From Helicobacter hepaticus ATCC 51449 (GTDB lineage: Bacteria > Campylobacterota > Campylobacteria > Campylobacterales > Helicobacteraceae): a stretch of DNA of 64,000 bases. Below the pieces are notes generated by a model. The model did not search any database. It was not told where the DNA came from and was given only the letters and a program-made list of their open reading frames with translations. The first letter of the stretch is position 1; each line of letters begins with the position of its first letter. Shown here in pieces: positions 47,969-56,204 of the stretch. The stretch covers positions 682,001 to 746,000 of the forward strand of contig NC_004917.1 in the NCBI RefSeq assembly GCF_000007905.1. The letters are read 5' to 3'. Position numbers and translations under genes: made by a program.

Positions 47969-49624
47969 ATGTGGGGGATTAGAAAAAATTTTCTTGCTTT
48001 AGGAATGTTAAGCAGTTGCTTCTATGGCTCACTTGAAGCTTTAGAGTTTGGGTCAATGGGTAACACTTCTGCGGCAATGGGTGGAGCTGGAGTAGCCTTG
48101 AAACATTCTGCGTGGGGATTGTATTATAATCCTGCGCTTCTTAGTTCTGACCCGCGAGTAAAAATGGGATATTCTTTGGGTATTGGCTTAAAAGAACATA
48201 ATCTTGCTAAAATTGCTAAAATTGATATTAAAAATATGGCAAATACTGCTGAGCGACTTGTAAGCACTTTTGCTTCTGGTAGTGGAACAAATGTGGGTGA
48301 GATTACAAATGTTGTCAAAGATGCACTTAGCTCTGTGCTTACTTCAAGCGGACAAACTCCAACTGGTAATGTTGAACAAGATTTACAAACCTATCTACAA
48401 AATCATCAAGGCGGCAATTACAGCGATTTGATAACCCAAGTATTACAACAAGTCCAACAAAGCTCCTCTCTTAACCCTGAACAAAAAGACCTACTTAGCC
48501 ATATTGCAGGAAGTATTGATTATGGTAAACTTGACTTTAGCCAAGCAGGAGCGGGTGGTGTAGCAGGACTTTTACAAGATATTACTATTTCTAAAGGCGG
48601 TGATAAAGGGCTTGATAAAGCTGTGAATGATATTAGTGCCGTGCAAGATATACTTAAAGATAATAACCTTAATGTTACAAGCCAAGATGGTGTAATCTTG
48701 CAACTCTCTAGCAAAACAATGAATGAAAAGCTAGGTTCTCTTGGCGTAGCAATTTTTGCCTCTGTGTATTCAAGTATGTCAGTCAAAGCTGATGCTTCTC
48801 GTATGCGTCTTATCATTGATGGTGGCAATGGTAGTTATTATGAGCTAACAGATAATGGTGATAGCTTTAGTTATAAAGTTTCGAATCAAACCGACTATAA
48901 CAACTACTCACTCATTGCTGCCTTAGAAGATAGTAGCGATGCACACAAGCTTATTGCTACAAGCTTTGTGCTTACTGAACTGCCTATAGGCTATGCGAGG
49001 ACTTTTTATCTCAAAAATGGCAACCTCAACATTGGTGTAACAGGCAAATTTATGAGTGCCATTAGCACCCAAAGTCAAATGAATATCAAAACAAATATAG
49101 ACTTTAAAAAAGAGCTTACTAATTTTGCCTCGCTTGATAATGCTATTTCTTCAAATAATTTTGGTATTGATGTTGGCGCACTTTATGAGGTTGATTTCCC
49201 CGAATTTCGCTATCTTACCTTTGGACTTGTAGTAAAAAATATCAATTCCCCATCCTTTCAATCTACACTCTCGGATATTACTATCAAGCCACAATACAGG
49301 GCAGGGATTGGTTATAATTCAAAAAGATTTAATCTCGCTTTTGATGCAGATTTAACTCCAAATGATTTGATTGCATTTAGCAATATTAGACAGCAAAGTC
49401 AAATGATTGGAGGCGGTATTGCTTTTGATTTAAAAGCAATTGATGTGCGCGTGGGTGCAATGAAAGATTTACGCCAAGATACGGGACTTATACTCACAGG
49501 GGGACTTAATGTGCTTGGATTCCTTGATATTGCCTTGCAAACGAGCACCAAATTCACTCGTGTAGAGAACATACCTATTCCTCAATATATCAATCTACGC
49601 GTAGGCGGAAGCTTAAGCTTTTAG
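47969..49624 (+). CDS. TraF-like outer-membrane beta-barrel protein
   Basis: 551 residues with signal peptide (GMLSSCFYGSLEA). After it comes LEFGSMGNTSAAMGGAGVAL and AWGLYYNPALLS, the start shared by FadL-like and TraF_2-type barrel proteins; the C-terminal third shows alternating barrel strands and ends in YINLRVGGSLSF with terminal Phe. Proteins of this type were named after plasmid TraF but many are chromosomal with unknown roles, perhaps hydrophobic compound uptake. A Gln/Ser-rich insert of about 150 residues lies at about 110-260. It is the last large host gene before the prophage. Confidence 0.7.
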   Translation: MWGIRKNFLALGMLSSCFYGSLEALEFGSMGNTSAAMGGAGVALKHSAWGLYYNPALLSSDPRVKMGYSLGIGLKEHNLAKIAKIDIKNMANTAERLVSTFASGSGTNVGEITNVVKDALSSVLTSSGQTPTGNVEQDLQTYLQNHQGGNYSDLITQVLQQVQQSSSLNPEQKDLLSHIAGSIDYGKLDFSQAGAGGVAGLLQDITISKGGDKGLDKAVNDISAVQDILKDNNLNVTSQDGVILQLSSKTMNEKLGSLGVAIFASVYSSMSVKADASRMRLIIDGGNGSYYELTDNGDSFSYKVSNQTDYNNYSLIAALEDSSDAHKLIATSFVLTELPIGYARTFYLKNGNLNIGVTGKFMSAISTQSQMNIKTNIDFKKELTNFASLDNAISSNNFGIDVGALYEVDFPEFRYLTFGLVVKNINSPSFQSTLSDITIKPQYRAGIGYNSKRFNLAFDADLTPNDLIAFSNIRQQSQMIGGGIAFDLKAIDVRVGAMKDLRQDTGLILTGGLNVLGFLDIALQTSTKFTRVENIPIPQYINLRVGGSLSF

Positions 49625-49700
49625 TTTAATAGGAGAGAAGACATAGCTGACCCTTTAGAAATTCTACAAGAGGGCTTAAAAATACTTTTGGAGGCAATGA

Positions 49701-50141
49701 ATGAAAAAGTTAATTTTGCTATTAGGTTGTTTAGTTTTTGCGTATGCAGAAGTGGTTATAGGAGAATATGATTCCAAATATCAGCAAGAAGTATGCGGGG
49801 ATGATTATCATTGCTCTGCTAGTGAGAACTTTATTCCTAATGTTGATATTTTAGAGGCTTTTAAACAAGACTTAAAAAAAGAAATCCAATTCCCAGAATA
49901 TGAAGTAAGAGCGTTGATTTATAGGCAAATCATTGCGATGAACTTACCCAATGATAATGAGAGTTTAAAGAAAACTATTGTTATCACAACAGAGAGTGGT
50001 GATTTAAATGTAGAAGTAGAACTTACAAAAAGTAAAAATAAACTTGTAATTGCCTATATTGTCGAAGTAGAAGAAAGTATAAAAACTTATATCAAGACTC
50101 CTAATGAAGTTAAGATTTTTAATAAAACTTCAATGTTGTGA
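49701..50141 (+). CDS. Small exported protein of unknown function
   Basis: 146 residues with a clear signal peptide (MKKLILLLGCLVFAYA). The mature part has one Cys pair (VCGDDYHCSASE), an acidic helical centre and a strand-rich C-terminal end. No family was recognised. GGAGG precedes the ATG. Its stop is only about 10 bp before the proposed left end of the prophage, so the last codons could have been altered by the insertion. Confidence 0.6.
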   Translation: MKKLILLLGCLVFAYAEVVIGEYDSKYQQEVCGDDYHCSASENFIPNVDILEAFKQDLKKEIQFPEYEVRALIYRQIIAMNLPNDNESLKKTIVITTESGDLNVEVELTKSKNKLVIAYIVEVEESIKTYIKTPNEVKIFNKTSML

Positions 50142-50415
50142 TGTGAATATGTATAATTTTATCAAGAATCAAAGTGAGAGAGAAGTTAATCAAATAAAGC
50201 AAAGTGCGAGAGAATGAGGAATATTTTAAAAATCAAAGTGGCAGTAAATCTTTTGACATTTTTTGACACTTTTTAGACAAAAACTGACAAAATCCTCAAC
50301 AAAACTATATACGATACCATCTCCTAGACAATACCGCACATTACGCTAAAATCCCACGCGCTACCCCAAAAAGTAAAAAGCCTTAAAAAGCCACATTAAT
50401 GCGCTTTAAGCGCCC
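50142..50415. mobile_element. Left end of a Mu-like prophage (candidate attL region)
   Basis: 274 bp without a gene. A TGTATAATTTT at about 50150 resembles the TG-starting terminus of Mu-type elements. Three copies of a CAAAGTG-N-GAGAG-like word follow at about 50169, 50200 and 50233, spaced 31-33 bp, as expected for transposase-binding end sites. Then come four 10-bp units TTTTGACA-NN (50251-50290). The right end is not in the window, so the target duplication cannot be checked and the exact boundary is a proposal. Confidence 0.5.
50251..50290. repeat. Four helically phased 10-bp repeats near the prophage end
   Basis: Blocks TTTTGACATT, TTTTGACACT, TTTTAGACAA and AAACTGACAA follow each other directly, so the GACA core recurs every 10-11 bases on one face of the helix. 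They lie between the presumed transposase sites and the repressor stop. A bending or protein-binding role is inferred. Confidence 0.55.
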
Positions 50416-51102
50416 TTAAATCATTCGTTTAAAAAATCCTACAACCACACCGACAATGTCATATTCTCGCCCCTCTAGCTCTATATTTTCATAGCTCTTG
50501 TTATCACTTATAAGGCGGTATTTGGGGAGCTTTTGTAAGCGTTTAACATAGAGCTCATCATCAATACGCACTACACATATCTGCCCCTCTTTAGGCACAC
50601 TCTTTTGGACTAGGAGTTGGCAATTCTCTGGGATTGTAGGAGACATAGAATCGCCTTTAGCAGTGATAATAGAAAGCCCAAGAAATGAGCTAAGCCCAAA
50701 GTGTGTGCGTAAAAAGCCCTTGTCTATGCCTACGCTTTGTGTGGGATACTCATCGTTTATTGCTCCACTTCCCGCACTTGCGACTACATCATCATAGATA
50801 GGGATTTGGATTGTAGAGGGATTATTGGAGACTAACGAATCTGACTTACGAACATCTAACGAATCACTAACGAATCCTTTTGGATTTGTGTAAGAATTGC
50901 CTAATGAGGTATCGTCATCTAAAAAAAATATCATAGGAACATTAAATATATCCGATACTTTTGTCAGATAATCGTAACGTGGCGACTGCGTGCCATACTC
51001 ATAAGCCTGTAATGTCCCATAAGATATCCCTGTTCGTTCTGCAAAATCTTTCTGCGTCATTTGATGTTCGTTTCTTAACGCTACTAGTTTTGAGCCTATC
51101 AT
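50416..51102 (-). CDS. Phage repressor, LexA/CI type (HTH plus S24 peptidase)
   Basis: 228 residues. An N-terminal XRE helix-turn-helix (about 5-60, MTQKDFAERTGISYGTLQAYE) is followed by a linker, the cleavage site Ala110-Gly111 (VVASAGSG), and an S24 domain with Ser152 (GDSMSP) and Lys187 (YVKRL). RecA-stimulated self-cleavage is thus predicted, giving SOS induction. This differs from the Mu c repressor, which is not of this type. It is transcribed away from the early genes, across the operator region at 51103-51424. Confidence 0.88.
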   Translation of the reverse strand: MIGSKLVALRNEHQMTQKDFAERTGISYGTLQAYEYGTQSPRYDYLTKVSDIFNVPMIFFLDDDTSLGNSYTNPKGFVSDSLDVRKSDSLVSNNPSTIQIPIYDDVVASAGSGAINDEYPTQSVGIDKGFLRTHFGLSSFLGLSIITAKGDSMSPTIPENCQLLVQKSVPKEGQICVVRIDDELYVKRLQKLPKYRLISDNKSYENIELEGREYDIVGVVVGFFKRMI

Positions 51103-51153
51103 TGATTACTACCAAACACTACCAAAAAAGCAATAATTTCCATACATAACTCC

Positions 51154-51182
51154 TTGACTATACATAAAATTTTATGTATAAT
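51154..51182 (+). promoter_or_regulatory. Prophage early promoter with palindromic operator
   Basis: TTGACT (51154-51159), a 17-bp spacer and TATAAT (51177-51182) make the best sigma-70 promoter in the window. A perfect 22-bp palindrome (TATACATAAAA and its complement, 51159-51180) fills the spacer and touches both boxes. A related half-site, CATACATAA, lies at 51141. A repressor dimer here would shut off the Ner-MuA transcript. Confidence 0.75.
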
Positions 51183-51424
51183 TCTATATATTTATTTAGA
51201 AATATTATCCAACAAAGGATAAGAAATAAATAAATCGGTTGGGCGGGCGGGTAGAATACCACTTTAGGAGCTTTAAGATGAAAGTCAAGAAGTTCAAAAA
51301 GTTGGTTGTAACTCTTAAGGTTTGGGGGCTAGAAATAGCCCTTAGTCTTAAGCTATAACCGAACTTACCCTCTGCTTTACAGGGGGTTAGGTCGGTATTA
51401 TAACATAAACAAAGAGGCAAAGCA
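51183..51424 (+). other. Structured leader of the early transcript with a 26-codon ORF
   Basis: About 230 bases between the early promoter and the Ner-like gene. ATG 51278 (AGGAG upstream) opens a frame MKVKKFKKLVVTLKVWGLEI... of 26 codons ending in TAA at 51358. Within it lies a perfect GGGCTA-GAAA-TAGCCC hairpin (51326-51341). Just after its stop comes a long imperfect hairpin (51359-51395; 16-bp arms, 13 Watson-Crick pairs plus one G-U, loop CTTTA). The stacked arrangement of leader peptide and hairpins looks like a translation-linked attenuator or antitermination leader; it is unproven. Confidence 0.45.
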
Positions 51425-51613
51425 ATGAAAAAACAAAGTTTAAGTGCAGTAATGGCAGCAAAAGGTATGAAATTACGCACTTGGGCAAAGTCTAAGGGTT
51501 TAAGCGAAAAGGACATAGGGCTTTTAAATCAAATTTCTTATGGACTTACAAAAGGTAAGCGTGGGAGAGCCAAAGAGCTAAGAGAAATGCTTGAGGCTGA
51601 TGGATTTAAATAG
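51425..51613 (+). CDS. Ner-like phage regulatory protein
   Basis: 62 residues, basic, helical. MAAKGMKLRTWAKSKGLSEKDIGLLNQISYG resembles the small DNA-binding regulators found between repressor and transposase in Mu-like phages of Campylobacter and Helicobacter; GLTKGKRGRAKELREML is the second half. In Mu, Ner represses early transcription and helps the lytic choice. It has an AAGAGGCAAAG site upstream and ends 14 bp before the transposase gene. Confidence 0.65.
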   Translation: MKKQSLSAVMAAKGMKLRTWAKSKGLSEKDIGLLNQISYGLTKGKRGRAKELREMLEADGFK

Positions 51614-51627
51614 CATAGGTGGCATAA

Positions 51628-53880
51628 ATGGGACAATGGGTAAGTAGCAAGGAGTTCGCAGAATCTAAATGCGTATCACTTCGTGCTCTACAATTAAAAA
51701 TTCAAAGAAAAAAGCAAAAAATTTTCTCTATTGATACATATTTTTTTATGTATCAATACAAAGAGGGCATAGGTCGTGGGGGTAAAGTCCTCCGCATTTG
51801 GAGTGAGCCTTTTAAGACGCAAGCAGAGGCGGAATCATTTATGCAATCTTACACACAAGAGCGAGTAGCATATCTTTCAAACACAGATTCTCATAAAACA
51901 CAATCTAGCGCGCTTACATTCGTCCAATCTCAACACGCTACAACTTTAGAGCCAATATCACAAACTCAAGTTACAACACCTACAACACTGACAACACCGC
52001 ATAAAATAGGCACTTCTAGCGTTTTAGCACAAGAGCAAGCAAAAGCCTTGAGCTGTCCATCACACTTTATACAAAGCGCACAATCTAAGACTATGTTTGA
52101 TAATAAAGATGATGATGGGCAGTTGAGGGCTTTAGATGCTTTTAGCAAAGCTTCACAAAAAGATAAGAATCTCGCTTTGGAGAAAAAATCCATTATCAAA
52201 GAATGGGAGGCATATAAGGCAAAAGGTGTGAATGCAAAAGATTTTATCGCGCTGCTGAATGCAGGTGGGCAATACTCCATAGCTTTAAGCGAAAATAAGC
52301 TCTATGCGTGGCAGAGGGCATATAAGAGGGGTGGGCTTGAGCTATTACTTGATGAGCGAGGTAAAAATAGAAAAGCCCAAAGCAAGATTAAAGAGCTTGG
52401 ATTAGAGGAGCTCACAAATAAGCTTATTTTGGCAAGTCGTGGCAGGGTAAATATCTCCTCATTACATAGAATGCTGCATATTCATCTTGATAGCTTAGGC
52501 AAGGCGGATTTGGCGGATTTTTTAGCAAAGCGCGATGAAGTGATAAGCTATTGTGTGCTTGAGCGATATGTCAAGGCTTACTTAAAAGCTCACCCCATAG
52601 AAGCAAAAATTATTTATCGCGGCGAAGATGCGGCGGTTGGGAATTTCCTCCCTGCACTTGGGCAGAGTAATTGGGCGGCTGATTCTATTAATCAAATCGT
52701 GGAGATTGATGCCACAAGCATTGATGCGATTATTGATACAAGCGAAATAGCGCGCTCTCTAGGGCTTGAGGTAGAGAACATAGAATCTTGGCAAAAGCGA
52801 TTTGTGCTTATTTCACTCATTGATACTTATAGTGGCGTGTGTAGCTTCCATATAAGCGATACCGAAAATGCGCTCGGTGTCTCTCGCGCCATTGCAAAAT
52901 ACATCACTACCTATGGCAAACCAAAGTGCATTAAAAGCGATAATGGCAGCGCATTTGTGAGTAAATATATCAAAGAAGTGCTCTCCCGCCTTGATATAGA
53001 GCATATACGCTCTAAGGCGTATGCTGGGTGGTGTAAGCCCTATGTGGAGCGCAACTTTGCGCGTTTGCAAAATCACCTTATGGAATGGATTAAAGGCTAT
53101 ATCGGGCATAGCGTGAGCCAAAGACAAGCCATTGAGTTTTTCTTCTCTCGCGCACAGAGGCGACTTAAAAGAGGGCAAAAAAGCAATCAAACCAATCTTC
53201 ACACGCTTAAAGAGCTAGGGCAGATGATAGATGCCTACACGCATTCTTTGATGAATAATGCGTATTTGCAGAGATTAGATTCTACACCCGCAGAGGCGTA
53301 TAACGCGCGTGTAAATGAGGCAGTGAGAATCCACGAATATGAGCTTTGTTCTAAGCTTTCCCCGCTTGAGAGGCGTGCTGTGAATAAAAAAGGTATCGCT
53401 TATGGTGGGCTGTGGTATCAAAGTGCTGCTATGTTCGCGCATACAAGCGTATTTGTGGCAGCAAATATCAATAACACCAAAGAGCTTTTTATGTATGACG
53501 AGCAGCACCGCTTCATCGGCGTAGCGTCAAATCTTGATAGCGAGGAGATGAGTGCGGAAATGGCAAAGAATGCGCAAAAAATCTTTTATAAAGAGCTTAA
53601 AGCGCGCAAAGGCAAAATGCAAGAGGCACGCGCAGAAGTCGAGGCACAATTCCCACAAATGCTTTTACAAGCGCACAAGAAAATGCCAAAAACGCATATG
53701 CCCACACTCAAAGCCATTAATGATAGCAATCTCTATCAAGCAAAGCTCTTAGATGAGGCGCGTAAAAATGCGGTGGGCGCTGAAATTTTAGATACCACAA
53801 AGGAGGTAAAAAATGAAACACAAACAAAAAATATAAAAGATGTGAGCTGGGAAGCAGCGGTATTGAAAAAGGCAAAATAA
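51628..53880 (+). CDS. MuA-type DDE transposase
   Basis: 750 residues. An N-terminal winged-helix DNA-binding part, an HTH region around LSENKLYAWQRAYKRGG, and an RNase H-like core with Asp361 (VEIDATS), Asp438 (KSDNGSAF) and Glu474 (YVERNFARL); the last two are separated by exactly 35 residues, as in DDE transposases. A C-terminal Mu-type barrel and a basic tail with coiled coil (about 640-690) follow and may contact the MuB ATPase. It integrates and replicates the phage by transposition. All catalytic residues are present, so the element may be active. Confidence 0.92.
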   Translation: MGQWVSSKEFAESKCVSLRALQLKIQRKKQKIFSIDTYFFMYQYKEGIGRGGKVLRIWSEPFKTQAEAESFMQSYTQERVAYLSNTDSHKTQSSALTFVQSQHATTLEPISQTQVTTPTTLTTPHKIGTSSVLAQEQAKALSCPSHFIQSAQSKTMFDNKDDDGQLRALDAFSKASQKDKNLALEKKSIIKEWEAYKAKGVNAKDFIALLNAGGQYSIALSENKLYAWQRAYKRGGLELLLDERGKNRKAQSKIKELGLEELTNKLILASRGRVNISSLHRMLHIHLDSLGKADLADFLAKRDEVISYCVLERYVKAYLKAHPIEAKIIYRGEDAAVGNFLPALGQSNWAADSINQIVEIDATSIDAIIDTSEIARSLGLEVENIESWQKRFVLISLIDTYSGVCSFHISDTENALGVSRAIAKYITTYGKPKCIKSDNGSAFVSKYIKEVLSRLDIEHIRSKAYAGWCKPYVERNFARLQNHLMEWIKGYIGHSVSQRQAIEFFFSRAQRRLKRGQKSNQTNLHTLKELGQMIDAYTHSLMNNAYLQRLDSTPAEAYNARVNEAVRIHEYELCSKLSPLERRAVNKKGIAYGGLWYQSAAMFAHTSVFVAANINNTKELFMYDEQHRFIGVASNLDSEEMSAEMAKNAQKIFYKELKARKGKMQEARAEVEAQFPQMLLQAHKKMPKTHMPTLKAINDSNLYQAKLLDEARKNAVGAEILDTTKEVKNETQTKNIKDVSWEAAVLKKAK

Positions 53881-54012
53881 AAGCGTTGGCTTTTTTGCAG
53901 GTGTTGCAAGTGTGGATTAACGCACCTATGGTGCGTGAATGGATAAGCACTTCCTAATAAACCCTAACCTTAGAAAACGAGTTGATGAATGCGAAGCAGT
54001 CATAACTCAAGC

Positions 54013-54050
54013 TTTAGGCGCAAAAGGTGGCTTTGCTACCTTTTGTAAGA
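54013..54050 (+). repeat. Covarying hairpin element E1
   Basis: TTTAGGCG, then arms CAAAAGGTGGC / GCTACCTTTTG with loop TTT (11 bp, one G-U third from the loop), then TAAGA. Downstream flank is shorter than in the other copies. Confidence 0.6.
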
Positions 54051-54186
54051 TTTTTACAAGTATGGATTAGCACTTCGTGCAAATCACTTGCTACAAAGCA
54101 AGAGAGAACCTTAAGAACTCGCTTGCAAGTGTGGATAAGCACAAGTGCGTATGACAACCAAGCATAGCGCGGTTGTAAGCGTATCC

Positions 54187-54231
54187 TTTAGGCGATACTT
54201 TGGGCTTCGCTCAAAGTATCAAGACATTAAA
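54187..54231 (+). repeat. Covarying hairpin element E2, before the MuB gene
   Basis: TTTAGGCG, arms GATACTTTGGGC / GCTCAAAGTATC with loop TTC (12 bp, G-U third from the loop), then AAGACATTAAAT directly before the MuB translation start region. Confidence 0.65.
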
Positions 54232-54251
54232 TGAATGAAAAGGAAAATTAT

Positions 54252-55124
54252 ATGAAAAATGTAGATTTAAATCAAGTGTGTGAGGAGCTAGAGATATTTT
54301 TAAAAGTGCAAAATATCTCTCAAGCGGCTTTGGGTAGAGCTATTGGCGTAAGCAGTGCAAGTATCTCTACCTTTCGCAAGGGCGAGTATAAGGGCAATAA
54401 TAAAGAGCTAGGGCGCAAAATCAAGCTCTACCTTGATAATTACGCAAAGAAAAAGAGCAAAGACATCAAGGAAGTGGCTATTTTTGAGAGTAAAGATAAG
54501 CAAATGGCTGATTTTGTCATCAATGAGGCGGTGAGAGATAAAGAGATTGCCATTATCGTAGGCTGTGCAGGGAGTGGTAAAAGCACGATTGCTAAAGATT
54601 ATTCGCGCTTGCACCCCAATGCGATTCTCATTGAAGCTACACTCCATAGCACTGCTAGAGTGATTTTAGATGAGCTATGCGAGCGCACACATATTAGCGG
54701 CGGGAGAAATCTGCACGAAAAAGTGCTCCTTATAGCCAAAGAGCTTAAAAGGCGCGATGTGGTGATTTTCATTGATGAGGCGGAACATTTGAGTGTGAGG
54801 GCATTAGAGGATTTACGCAGGATTTGGGATTTTAGCTCCTGCCCTCTTATCCTCTTTGGCACGGAGATTCTCTTAAAGAATCTCATAGGTAAAAATGGCG
54901 AATTGCGACAGCTCTACTCACGCATAGGTGGCAAATGGCATTTGAAAGGGCTTAGCGAAGCGGAGACAAATGAGGTCTTTATAAAAGGCATACACGCCTA
55001 TACAAAGGGCAATTTTCGCTCAAGCGTAAAGCTTTATAAAAGAGCGTGCAGACTAGCAGAACTTCATAATGTCAAACTTGATAAAGACATTATCGCTCAA
55101 GCAGTAAGTATGATTATTCTGTAA
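54252..55124 (+). CDS. MuB-type AAA ATPase, target-capture protein
   Basis: 290 residues from ATG 54252 (AAAAGGA upstream; an earlier ATG at 54231 lacks a good site). N-terminal HTH (about 15-45, QAALGRAIGVSSASISTFRKG), then an AAA domain with Walker A GCAGSGKST and Walker B VVIFIDEAEHLS. MuB binds target DNA as an ATP-dependent filament, stimulates MuA and directs insertion away from the phage itself. Family members are about 300 residues. Confidence 0.88.
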   Translation: MKNVDLNQVCEELEIFLKVQNISQAALGRAIGVSSASISTFRKGEYKGNNKELGRKIKLYLDNYAKKKSKDIKEVAIFESKDKQMADFVINEAVRDKEIAIIVGCAGSGKSTIAKDYSRLHPNAILIEATLHSTARVILDELCERTHISGGRNLHEKVLLIAKELKRRDVVIFIDEAEHLSVRALEDLRRIWDFSSCPLILFGTEILLKNLIGKNGELRQLYSRIGGKWHLKGLSEAETNEVFIKGIHAYTKGNFRSSVKLYKRACRLAELHNVKLDKDIIAQAVSMIIL

Positions 55125-55134
55125 GGAGGGAGAT

Positions 55135-55317
55135 ATGAGCAAGGTTGAATTGTTTAAGCCCTTTTATATTTATGGGCGCAAGGCAAGGTATTTAAGCACA
55201 CATTACTTTGTGAATAATGAGTATATATTTCTCAAAGGAGGCGTGAATGAGGTGATAAATGGTTATAAATGCGTTGATGTGGTAAGTAGAGACAAAGGAG
55301 GGATTCAATGGAATTAA
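55135..55317 (+). CDS. Small early phage protein, unknown
   Basis: 60 residues, aromatic-rich (FKPFYIYGRKARYLSTHYFV), ending in VDVVSRDKGGIQWN. No family recognised. A perfect AAGGAGG site precedes the ATG, and the end overlaps the start of the Gam gene by 10 bp, so it is a real member of the early operon. Confidence 0.6.
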   Translation: MSKVELFKPFYIYGRKARYLSTHYFVNNEYIFLKGGVNEVINGYKCVDVVSRDKGGIQWN

Positions 55318-55787
55318 AAAGCTTTGAAGATGTGGATATGAATCTTAAAAGGTTATGTGAGATTGAAGTGGCGATTGCTCATATTGAGGGTGAAGTAACG
55401 CTTGCTTGCAACAAGATTAAAGAGGAATACAAACCTCAAGTAGAAAGCCTTAACAATGAGGCAAACTTTATCCGCGCAGAGATAGAATGCTTTTGTGAAA
55501 GCCATAAGGCGGACTTTGCAGACAAAAGAAGTAAGGAGCTAGTCTTTGGCACGATTGGCTATCGCTTAAGTAAATCAGTGAGCCTCCCGCGCGTGAAAGT
55601 AAAAGTAGAATCTTTAATTGCAGCGATTAAGAGCTTTGGGTTAAGGGATTGCCTCATTTATGAGGAGAAGCCAAATAAAGAGGCTTTGAGCGAGCTAGAT
55701 GAAGGCTCATTAGTCAAGCTTGGATTGAAGCGCGTAGTGAAAGATAATTTCCGCATTGAGCCAAAAATTGAGGCATTAGGGCATTAA
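55308..55787 (+). CDS. gam: Host-nuclease inhibitor Gam-like protein
   Basis: 159 residues. A long N-terminal coiled coil (about 10-65) and the Gam-type core FGTIGYRLSKSVSLPRVKVKVES followed by a short helical end. Mu Gam is a Ku-like dimer that coats double-stranded DNA ends and blocks RecBCD-type exonucleases. Position after MuB and before GemA is the Mu order. Confidence 0.85.
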   Translation: MELKSFEDVDMNLKRLCEIEVAIAHIEGEVTLACNKIKEEYKPQVESLNNEANFIRAEIECFCESHKADFADKRSKELVFGTIGYRLSKSVSLPRVKVKVESLIAAIKSFGLRDCLIYEEKPNKEALSELDEGSLVKLGLKRVVKDNFRIEPKIEALGH

Positions 55788-55817
55788 AAATAGCTTTAAA
55801 GCACGAAAGGAGAGAAT

Positions 55818-56204
55818 ATGCGAACTCAACAATCAATGCTATGTGCTATCCATACGCACCCAAAATACAAGCTCATCAAGGAAGCACAGGCGTGGGAAGC
55901 GTGGTTAGAAGTGCGCTATGGCGTGGATTCTTGTAGATTTCTTAATGAAGCAGAGCTTTTAGAGGTGCTTGATATTTTAGATTCCAAAGCACCCGATAGA
56001 GATTATATACAAAGAAAAGGCGGCATAAGTGCGGCACAGAGGGCAAAGATTGAGGCAATAATGAAACAAAGAGGCTTTGGATATAAAGCAAAGAGGAGGT
56101 TTATCACGCGACAAATTGGCGCATATAAGCCTTTATGGGCGTTAGATAAAACAGAGGCGAGTAAAATCATCACAGGCTTACAAAAGATTACAGGAGAGCG
56201 ATAA
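55818..56204 (+). CDS. gemA: Phage regulatory protein GemA-like
   Basis: 128 residues of the GemA/DUF1018 family: IHTHPKYKLIKEAQAWEAWLEVRYG, then AAQRAKIEAIMKQRGFGY and the C-terminal basic end with ASKIITGLQKI. In Mu, GemA affects host gene expression and DNA supercoiling. It has an AAAGGAG site and shares one base with the Mor-like gene that follows (TAATG). Confidence 0.8.
   Translation: MRTQQSMLCAIHTHPKYKLIKEAQAWEAWLEVRYGVDSCRFLNEAELLEVLDILDSKAPDRDYIQRKGGISAAQRAKIEAIMKQRGFGYKAKRRFITRQIGAYKPLWALDKTEASKIITGLQKITGER

Larger units (their letters stand above)
53881..54251 (+). other. Hairpin-dense intergenic region between transposase and MuB genes
   Basis: About 370 bases with no credible gene. 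At least six short hairpins follow each other: CGCACC-TAT-GGTGCG (53921), the E1 element (54013-54045), GCAC-TTC-GTGC (54071), CTTGC..GCAAG (54087), CAACC..GGTTG (54155) and the E2 element (54187-54220). A phrase CAAGTGTGGATTA/CAAGTATGGATTA recurs at about 53908, 54057 and 54126, twice next to a small hairpin. The section 53971-54020 is also found, inverted and about 85% identical, at 59570-59620. Confidence 0.6.

Noticed and set aside
49625-49700. In-frame coding-like stretch ADPLEILQEGLKILLEAMNEK after the TraF-like stop
   Set aside because: No usual start codon follows its GGAG-like site (only ATA), and it overlaps the next gene's signal peptide.
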